Positions 57,508 to 64,000 of a DNA stretch of 64,000 bases are shown here, one piece after another. The position numbers and the translations under genes were made by a program. Under the pieces are notes generated by a model. The model was not told the origin of the DNA. It ran no database searches and was given only the letters and a program-made list of their open reading frames with translations. Numbering within the stretch: position 1 is the first letter of the stretch; the number at the start of each line of letters is the position of its first letter. Source of the DNA: Bursaphelenchus xylophilus. Lineage: Eukaryota > Nematoda > Chromadorea > Rhabditida > Aphelenchoididae. The DNA lies in the NCBI GenBank assembly GCA_904066235.2, contig CAJFCV020000003.1, forward strand, positions 62,001 through 126,000, written 5' to 3'.

Positions 57508-57742
57508 TGTCTTCAAATTCAGGCTTCAGTTCTTCACTAGTAGAGGAAAGCAGCGGTTCATGGTCATCCCGGGAGAAAACGTTTGTTCTTGTCATTAAAC
57601 GAAACTCGAACAAGATTGATTAAAATGTGGGTTCGTTTCGTGGTATGGTAGCCTGAAATATCGCCCATGATCTTCTTATCTTCAAGCCTTTTATTATGAA
57701 TAAAACCAGAAAAGTCTTTGATTTTATCGGACGGAAGACTCT

Positions 57743-57928
57743 TTAATCGGAAATCTTTTCTTGGATGGTGGATAAGATGGGATATTTTTTGAATTGAGAG
57801 TCTGGTCTAGCTAAATATAAAATTTCTACAGTGTCCCGTAGAAACCATCGCTGGATCAATGTAAAGGAATAAAAAAATGGCAATTCACTTGAAGCGACAA
57901 GACAAACAAGAACACCCAGACTAAACAT
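57743..57928 (-). CDS. Small predicted secreted or membrane protein, unknown
   Basis: Single open frame from ATG 57928 to TAA, 61 residues. It starts MFSLGVLVCLVASSELPFF, a signal-peptide-like or anchor segment, then YSFTLIQRWFLRDTVEI and a polar end (IQEKISD). There are no cysteines after the signal. No family was recognised, and no splice sites interrupt it. It lies between a family A MITE (40 bp upstream) and the 5' end of the glycosyltransferase-like gene, on the same strand as the latter, so it could also be an upstream exon or a chance frame. Confidence 0.3.
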   Translation of the reverse strand: MFSLGVLVCLVASSELPFFYSFTLIQRWFLRDTVEILYLARPDSQFKKYPILSTIQEKISD

Positions 57929-57968
57929 CCTCTCCGGCTAAGGCTCCTTGAATGCCGCCAGGTATATA

Positions 57969-58199
57969 CAGTGAAGGATCCAGTGGCAAAAAACGTACCA
58001 TTTTGCATCCGGCAAGTTCAAAAAATGCAGCAAAATGCCTCCCAAGTGAAAGAACTTCGTTTTGAAGGGCCCGCACAAAAAGAGCGGGCTTTTGAAATCG
58101 GAGTTTTTGCACTTGGAGGGGGAGGTATTTTGCCACATTTTTTGATACTTCCTGGATGTAAACTGGTACGTTTTTCGCCACTAGATCAGGCCCCCACTG
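57969..58199. repeat. Family A palindromic MITE, copy 9
   Basis: CAGTGAAGGATCCAGTGGCA and its mirror (GCCACTAGATCAGGCCCCCACTG) are flanked by TA on both sides. The interior pairs well (AAGTGAAAGAACTTCG against CGGAGTTTTTGCACTT). Confidence 0.85.
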
Positions 58200-58275
58200 T
58201 ACAGTACAGATGTATGCATAGTATGGATAAGATATTCAAAAATCGTATTCGTTTTTCCCCTTGAAAAAACTATCA

Positions 58276-58284
58276 TTTTCACAG
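58276..58284 (+). promoter_or_regulatory. Possible trans-splice acceptor
   Basis: ATTTTCACAG ends at 58284, 41 bp before the ATG of the small membrane protein gene, with no donor nearby. It is compatible with spliced-leader addition. Confidence 0.35.
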
Positions 58285-58324
58285 AACTTTCTCCCCAATT
58301 TTCTCCCAGCCGGTCGGTTTTCCA

Positions 58325-58810
58325 ATGTTCGATCTCCATACTCTCTTCTTCGACAACAAATTTTGGCTACTTTTTGCTGCTGTTTGCGTCGCCGCCGTAT
58401 TTATTTTAATCGGGACATGCGGATTGTGCTTCGTTCGATGGGTACGTCATACCATTTACTTTGTTTTTTGATGTTGCCAAAAAATCGTAAAAGTTAAAAT
58501 TTTGAGATTTTTTGAAATTTTTCAAACAAAAAATCTCAATCATTCGATTCTGAAACCTCTACTTATCCTCTAATTTCAGCTCTACCTCAGCTCCGGCGAG
58601 CGCAAAAAGCATGCCGCGCAGTGCGTCGTCAACCAAGAGACGGTCCTCAGATCCCACCAATACGCGCTTCAAGTGGCCCGGGAATCGTTGACCAAGTTTG
58701 GGGTTCGAAATGAGGCCGAAATCAGAGACTTGGCCAAGAGTCTTGGATTCGTTCCTGCTCAGCGTAATAAAGTTTACAACTTGTACTGGCCTTTTGATCA
58801 ACTTTTTTAA
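58325..58810 (+). CDS. Small single-pass membrane protein, unknown
   Basis: Two exons: 58325-58441 and 58580-58810 (348 nt, 115 residues), GT-AG and phase 0. The N-terminus (MFDLHTLFFDNKF) is followed by a strong membrane segment (WLLFAAVCVAAVFILIGTCG) and LCFVRW. Exon 2 is soluble and basic: LYLSSGERKKHAAQCVVNQE, SHQYALQVARESLTKFG, IRDLAKSLGFVPAQRN, ending YWPFDQLF. The coding pattern, clean splice and high GC in exon 2 argue that it is real. I do not recognise the family; the tail could be a cytoplasmic interaction region if topology is N-out. It is convergent with mmad-1, with 145 bp between the stop codons. Confidence 0.7.
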
Positions 58811-58955
58811 CAAAACACGGGCTTTTCCGGGGGAAAACTCTTTAAAAAAATGGAAAAAATCTGTAATCTTTGCAATTTTTGGTTTCCACATTCAATACAT
58901 TTATCTTTACAACCTCGTATGCTTATATACAATACACATCACATAAATTTCTGTT

Positions 58956-60616
58956 CTATTTTTGCCTAAAATCGTCTTCATCTCCGTTGAGGACATCGAA
59001 AAAGTCGGCCATGTTGGCTTCGTCGACCTTGGCGTTGGTGAAAATGCTGCCGATATAATGCTGGCTATCAAACGACACATTGCTGATTCGGATGCACTTT
59101 TTGAGGTCCTCCAGATTGAAGCCGACCTTCTGATGTTCGGGGTTTGGCTTCAGCATTCTTTCGGCCGCGCCCGCGGGGTCTCGGCGGGCTTGGCCAGAGT
59201 GGGGGTCCAGGTAATCGGCCCAATATCCCATTCTATTCAAAGAGTCGCAAATCGAGTCCGCCGTTTCCACGAAATAGACCAGTTTGGCATCGAGCTTCTC
59301 CTCCGATGTCACCTCCTCAAAGGTCTGCGCTTCCTGTTGGAAGATGTTGATCACAGTGATTGGGTGGGAGAAGAGGTGCGGGGAGCGGGGTTCGAAGACT
59401 TTTCGAAGCTCTGAAATCGCATAAATTAACAAAAAAAAATAATCCACTCACCATCTTTCAGCAGTCTCGGGCATTCCACTGATTCTATCGTTAAAACTTC
59501 ATCATCAAAGCAAAAAGTGAAATCCTTTACAGATTCCGCCGGTGAGTAGCCGGGGCTTCTCTCCGTCGGCGCAGTAAATTTCTTGACCAGATCAACTATC
59601 GTTGTCCGCTTCATATCGCCCGAGGTTGATGGGTTTGTGGTCTTCACCTCTTTCTTCGGCTCCTGCAAACATTATTTTAGATATCAACAGATGGAATCTT
59701 AACGAAAATTATCAATTTATCCAATATGTTTGGTTCTCTCCAGCATTAGACCTAAAAACAGAAGAAAAATAAACAAAAGGTATTACCTCCTTCTTCAATT
59801 TTCCCAGATAAACATCGGCCGCCGCTACATTTCCATTAAATGGGAAGTCCTTCAACGGTGCAAAGAGTGTGTTCTGACCTGAAAATCAAACATCTATTAC
59901 ACCGAGCTGAGATCTAAATCTACAGGTAACTTTCTACTTCCCTCCTCTTTAGATAAGATCTACATTGCACTCGAAATTATGATGGATTTTTATCTGCTAA
60001 TTCGAGGTCATTTCCGTGTTAGAAGGAAGAAGGCGTCAAAATTTTTACAGCATACAGTCTGGTCCCATAAATCAGCGACCAGACAGTTACAACTGGGTGG
60101 TTCGCATAAAAAATATATAATACTTGGTAAAAATCTAATTTAAATCGTTACAAAGAACACTAGTTCTTTATTAACCACATCAATCAATCCGCTCTTTCGC
60201 ATTTTTGGGCAGCTCAAAAGAACGTCGATTCCAATTTGGAACGGTTGACTGCAAATTACACATTGACCTCACATGTTCAGAGAGAAAATTAATCTAGAAA
60301 CATGAGTGGGAAATGGGTATTTTTTATTGCCGAAACATAAATTCAGAGCAAGATTACACTCCAGGCAACCTAATGCCACTAAAACAGCACCATCACAGGG
60401 CCTATATCTTCCGTGACAATCAATTTTTCGACCTCGATCAACAATATCTAAAACGAAAAAAGAAACTTCAAAAAACTCACGTTTATCGTCTCGTTTCTCC
60501 ACATAGACGGTCATGTTTGGATGCTGCCGCTGCTGTGTTGAGTACGCCGCAGTGGATGGAACAACTCTGAAGGTGACCAATAAACGTTGAGAGCGTGGAC
60601 ATCCCAACCGATACAT
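58956..60616 (-). CDS. mmad-1: MMADHC (cobalamin trafficking protein CblD)
   Basis: Four exons: 60616-60481, 59878-59787, 59662-59452, 59410-58956 (894 nt, 297 residues), all in phase. The N-terminus (MYRLGCPRSQRLLVTFRVVP and on to residue 30) is Arg-rich without acids, like a mitochondrial presequence. The core has FPFNGNVAAADVYLG, then the conserved C-terminal domain: HPITVINIFQQEAQTFEEVT, VETADSICDSLNRMGYWADY, LDPHSGQARRDPAGAAERML, VGFNLEDLKKC, and the ending HYIGSIFTNAKVDEANMADF. MMADHC hands processed cobalamin from MMACHC to cytosolic methionine synthase and, through its mitochondrial form, to methylmalonyl-CoA mutase. An internal Met at residue 35 could give a cytosolic form. Intron 1 is about 600 bp, and the gene ends tail to tail with 58325-58810. 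Confidence 0.92.
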
Positions 60617-62247
60617 GTCGAATAAACGCTGTGCAAGACTGACTTTCAGAAAGCCGTCTGGACCCGCAAACTCCTACAAGAATGAGAATAAAAATCGTGA
60701 GAAAACTTCGGGAAACCGGACGTTTTTTTGGATACGAACGCACGAGATAAAATCGGATCTACTAAACTTCCAAATAGTAAAAAACAAAGTGGTGTTAGAG
60801 CAAAAGAACCGTGAAAATTGTTGAAATGAGCCGCTCCGACTCTACCTTGATTTCTTTGACGAAAAGTATGACTAACCTTTAATTTCCGAACGTTTTAGAC
60901 CTCTTCAACCTAGTGCAATATAATGAAGATAATATAGCCCGCTGAAACAAGCAAAAGACAATTGAATTCCACACAAAAAGCAACAGCAATGTCTACAGAG
61001 TATTAGCTCTTTTCTCCTCCGTCAAAACCTCTCCAAACATAATAATTTGACCGAAAATCAGGTAAAGATGATAAAATCACGCGCCTTTTTATAACCCGAG
61101 GGTTTTCCCAGTCAAAACACCCACCAACTGGTGTCGGCTTCGAAGATTTTTGTTGTTTGAGAGTTCCTTTTCTCGAGAGCAAAAAAAGTCCAAAAAAATG
61201 ATGAAATGTTGGGCGCAGCGAAGCGAGACGACGTCCGCAGGCTGCAGGGGACATTTTATACGATGATCTTTGGGATAATATCAAATGGTTTTTTTGTAAG
61301 GAAAAGACGAAACTATCGACAAGGTTGTTTAGAAATTTTTCTGAACAGATTTGGCTTGAAAATTGAAAAAAATTAAGTACATGATATTACCCTTGGTCAA
61401 AAAATTTCAAAATATAATAATTTCAACATAGCAAAATAGCAAAGCTAGAAAGTCTTTTGTTTGTTCATCTTTTGCTCTATTAAAGTATTTTAAGCCTTAA
61501 GTAACTTCATCGGAAAAAAATCTTTCTTGCCAGATTGTTTTAATTCTTCTCAAATCCATTAAAAAAATACAAAAAAATTACAGTATCTATCCTACAATAA
61601 TCGCACATAAAACCGCAGGCGATTTACTACCGCTTTGAGGATTCGATTTTCGTCCGTTACGGATGACAAACGGACGATGAATTGGCCTCGGAGGGGTTGT
61701 AAATTCGGGTCCGCCAGGCTTGTTGCTTTTCTGGATTTTAATTGAATAAAAGTTTACGGATTGGCTGTTTTCTATACTTTTCTTTGAAGAATCACGTATA
61801 TGCGAATTTATGCTGCAATATGCAGTCCATTCGCGAGTATTTCACTTGAGAATGTAACACGGAAATTTCCGGTTATTTGGACGATAAGAATAGGAATGGC
61901 CTCGGGTGTGTATGTGGGTGTAAACCACGGTTTGTAAAGGGCAATCCAGTAGAAAATTGGGGGTATTGTTTGCTTCCACGGGCAGATTCTCATCTGTCGA
62001 TAATTTGTCGGAAATTTTTAGCTGTCAACTGTTGCATACTATGCGACCATAGAATGTAATAGAATTTATATTTTTTGATTTTTCTCTTAAAAATCGCACC
62101 TTTAAGGTCTCTGCAAACTACGAGCCTACGAACTAAAATTTTCAGTAATCAATTAATGTCGTATGCAAGGTAAGTCTGCAAAATTTGATGAGAATTGAAA
62201 CGTCACTCTCTGCGGTACCTTTGTTTTCATCATGTCAATATATACAC

Positions 62248-62488
62248 ATTGGACCTGATCCAGTGGCAAAAAACGTGCCATTTTGCATCCAGGAAGTATC
62301 AAAAATGTGGCAAAATGCTTCCTTCTCCAAGTGAAAACACTTCGTTTTGAAGGGCCCTCACAAAAAAGAGCAGGCGCGCTTTTGAAATCTGAGTTTTTTC
62401 ACTTGGAGATGGAGGTATTTTGCCACATTTTTGATACTTCCTGGATGCAAAATGGTACGTTTTTGCCACTGGATCAGGTCACCCATTG
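62248..62488. repeat. Family A palindromic MITE, copy 10
   Basis: ATTGGACCTGATCCAGTGGC and its mirror (GCCACTGGATCAGGTCACCCAT) enclose a typical body (CAAGTGAAAACACTTCGTTT against TGAGTTTTTTCACTTGGAGA). Confidence 0.8.
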
Positions 62489-63002
62489 TACATATAACAG
62501 TTGCAAATCCTGTATGATTCCATACATTCTCTCACCTTTGTCTAAATGTTTACCCATTCATTCATCTTCTGCATGGTTGAATAGGTGTTTTGTCGTCCGA
62601 AACGGCGAATCCCTCTCTTCACTTACAACTCTGACTCTTGAAAACATTTTTTTTCAACCGACTAAAATTCTTCCCGAAATTGGGTCAAAAGTGGAATTTC
62701 GAAGGGGAAATGGAAAGTTTTTTTCGAGGGGGAAATTCGAATTAAACGAGGAGGAGGATTGTTCTTATGGTATACATGTAATTGGAACTGCTTGTAATAG
62801 TAAATTTTACCTGGATCTTTGCAAAAATTAACGCTATTTTGAAGCCGTCATCAAAAATTTTGCGATTATCAATTTTTGCGATTTTCTATCAAAAAAGAAT
62901 AAGTTTCCACGGAGTCTGGAGCTAATAAAAGCCTTTTTTTCAAAATCCATGACTCAAGTTTTATTTTTGCTCTGGGGAAAATGGCACATCCCATACATTT
63001 TC

Positions 63003-63060
63003 TTTTCAAGTGTCCCATATGCGGCGTTCAGATCTTCTTTAAATTTTGCCCTTGTATAGT
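63003..63060. repeat. Family C fragment, copy 7
   Basis: GGCGTTCAGATCTTCTTTAA followed by ATTTTGCCCTTG matches the beginning of the copy at 63228, about 200 bp downstream. Confidence 0.55.
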
Positions 63061-63073
63061 GCAGACTCCGCAC

Positions 63074-63165
63074 ATCAGTCCGTCGGGAGAATAATGGGCA
63101 CTCTGTCGCATCCAAAATCGCATTGCACCGGAGAAGATAAATTGTATCGCGGCAAAATGTCCACC
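63074..63165. repeat. Family B, left arm (copy 11)
   Basis: CATCAGTCCGTCGGGAGAAT then GGGCACTCTGTCGCATCC is the left arm. The right arm is missing, and the sequence runs into unrelated DNA before the family C copy. Confidence 0.55.
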
Positions 63166-63227
63166 ATTTTGTGAAAATGCTAATAGAGTTGCAGTCCTTG
63201 TGTGAACTTTTAAAATTTTTATGCTAA

Positions 63228-63640
63228 CAAGGGAAGTACTCCAAGTGCGACACTCAGATCTTCTTTAAATTTTGCACACACGTCGGGCATGGACTAAGTG
63301 TCAATTCCTCAAAGTTTTAGCACGCGCTTTGAAGGCGAAGCCGAGATATTGAACGGTCTTTGCCGCGGAGAGAGTACGCTAAACGCGGAGAGCGGTCAGA
63401 AAGATTTTTAACCATAAATTTGCCAGTTTCGTGCGGAAAAATTTTATTTTTTTTGGAAACATTACCCTCTATGGTAAAAATAGGCATGAAACTTTTCGTG
63501 CTGAAATTCGACAAAAGGAGTCAAATTTTCGCCAACTTTCGAGCTAATAATCTCGATTGTTTCTGCAAAGCGCGAGCTAGGATTCTCGCATATATTTTTG
63601 AAAAAATTGTTCAAAATTTGCGCCATGCATCATTTCCAGC
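63228..63640. repeat. Family C repeat, copy 8
   Basis: Starts GGGAAGTACTCCAAGTGCGA and runs through GAGATATTGAACGGTCTTTG, GGAAACATTACCCTCTATGG and GCAAAGCGCGAGCTAGGATT. Collinear with the copy at 56393; the right terminal repeat is less clear. Confidence 0.7.
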
Positions 63641-64000
63641 GGCGGGCCCACACTTGCGGGCAACCACTTTGCGGGCAGCTTGAAACACCACGCGACATCT
63701 TTTGAAATCTGCCAAAATTTGCTAACAACAGGAAATTCTAACGATGAATTTGGCATTAGATGGTGCGGATTAAGTTTCCAGGTGTATAAGTGGCTTGAAT
63801 AGTTACCATAAGCTTATCCAGGCATTTTTTACCGTTTTTAAAAACAAACTCGTATAACTTTGAAAGCAGTGGATGAATTTAATAGATTTCTGGACTTATC
63901 AGTACCAGAGAGTTGTCAATGTAAAATTTATATCGTACTACGTATATAGATAACGGGAGGGAAATCGTAGCTCTAATCAAAAAATGTCGGCTGCCCGCAA

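Larger units (their letters stand above)
57508..58324. other. Intergenic region with small open frame and family A MITE
   Basis: Region between two divergent starts (57507 minus, 58325 plus). It contains the short secreted-type open frame 57743-57928 (minus) and the family A copy 57969-58199. Both promoters must lie here. Confidence 0.5.
60617..64000. other. Intergenic region upstream of mmad-1 with repeats
   Basis: No supportable gene. It contains a family A MITE (62248-62488), a family C fragment (about 63003-63060), a family B single arm (63074-63165) and a long family C copy (63228-63640). The rest is AT-rich. Confidence 0.55.

Noticed and set aside
57497..57595. Longer first exon for the glycosyltransferase-like gene starting at ATG 57595
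   Set aside because: That frame reaches the donor in phase 2, and joining to exon 2 gives an immediate stop. The ATG at 57507 gives a consistent phase 1 join.
62283..62831. Long plus-strand frame of 182 codons
   Set aside because: The first half is family A MITE sequence and the rest has no coding pattern or similarity.
1..64000. CRISPR arrays, bacterial operons, rRNA genes
   Set aside because: No regularly spaced repeats, no ribosomal RNA segments and no bacterial gene organisation. The window is a eukaryotic nuclear region.

Overview
The window is nuclear DNA from a nematode. Three things point there: multi-exon genes with short GT-AG introns, a tandem array of nematode-type seven-transmembrane chemoreceptors, and recognisable orthologues of pdf-1 (pigment dispersing factor), nid-1 (nidogen), pll-1 (phospholipase C-like/PRIP), mmad-1 (MMADHC), neuferricin and a JMJD8-like JmjC protein. 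The genus cannot be fixed from sequence alone. Gene models were built by hand from splice signals, reading frame and family similarity. Every spliced model has a total length divisible by three, or an explained open 5' end.

Layout. 1-206: 3' end of a JMJD8-like gene (+). 1192-2628: neuferricin (-). 3459-20937: six chemoreceptor paralogues, all (-). The first is interrupted by a TTAA-flanked inverted-repeat element and has a 2 kb intron full of gene fragments; the last is truncated at its 5' end. 21118-22942: a 1.8 kb inverted repeat with a tRNA-like sequence in each arm. 23373-29403: nidogen (-), 17 exons, 1416 residues. 29404-33334: intergenic DNA with repeats. 33335-40677: pll-1-like catalytically degenerate phospholipase C (-), 5' end not found. 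About 40.7-53.7 kb: no convincing conserved gene. 53744-54420: pdf-1 (+). 54694-57507: type II membrane glycosyltransferase-like protein (-). 58325-58810: small membrane protein (+). 58956-60616: mmad-1 (-). 60617-64000: repeats only.

Four interspersed repeat families run through introns and intergenic DNA. Family A is a TA-flanked palindromic MITE with ends CAGTGGGGGACCTGATCC. Family B is a palindrome of about 150 bp beginning CAGTCTGTCGGGAAAATAAT. Family C is a repeat of 350-450 bp with GGGAAGTAC ends. Family D is a hairpin built on GCACAGTGCAAA. One family A copy carries a nested 876 bp TA-flanked foldback element.

Functionally the window is mixed: chemosensory receptors, a basement-membrane protein, a phosphoinositide-signalling scaffold, a neuropeptide precursor and a cobalamin-trafficking protein. 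Nothing suggests an operon. The most unusual features are the transposon in the first chemoreceptor, which may act as a frame-compensating intron and carries a spliced 3' gene end, and the large inverted repeat with mirrored tRNA-like sequences.
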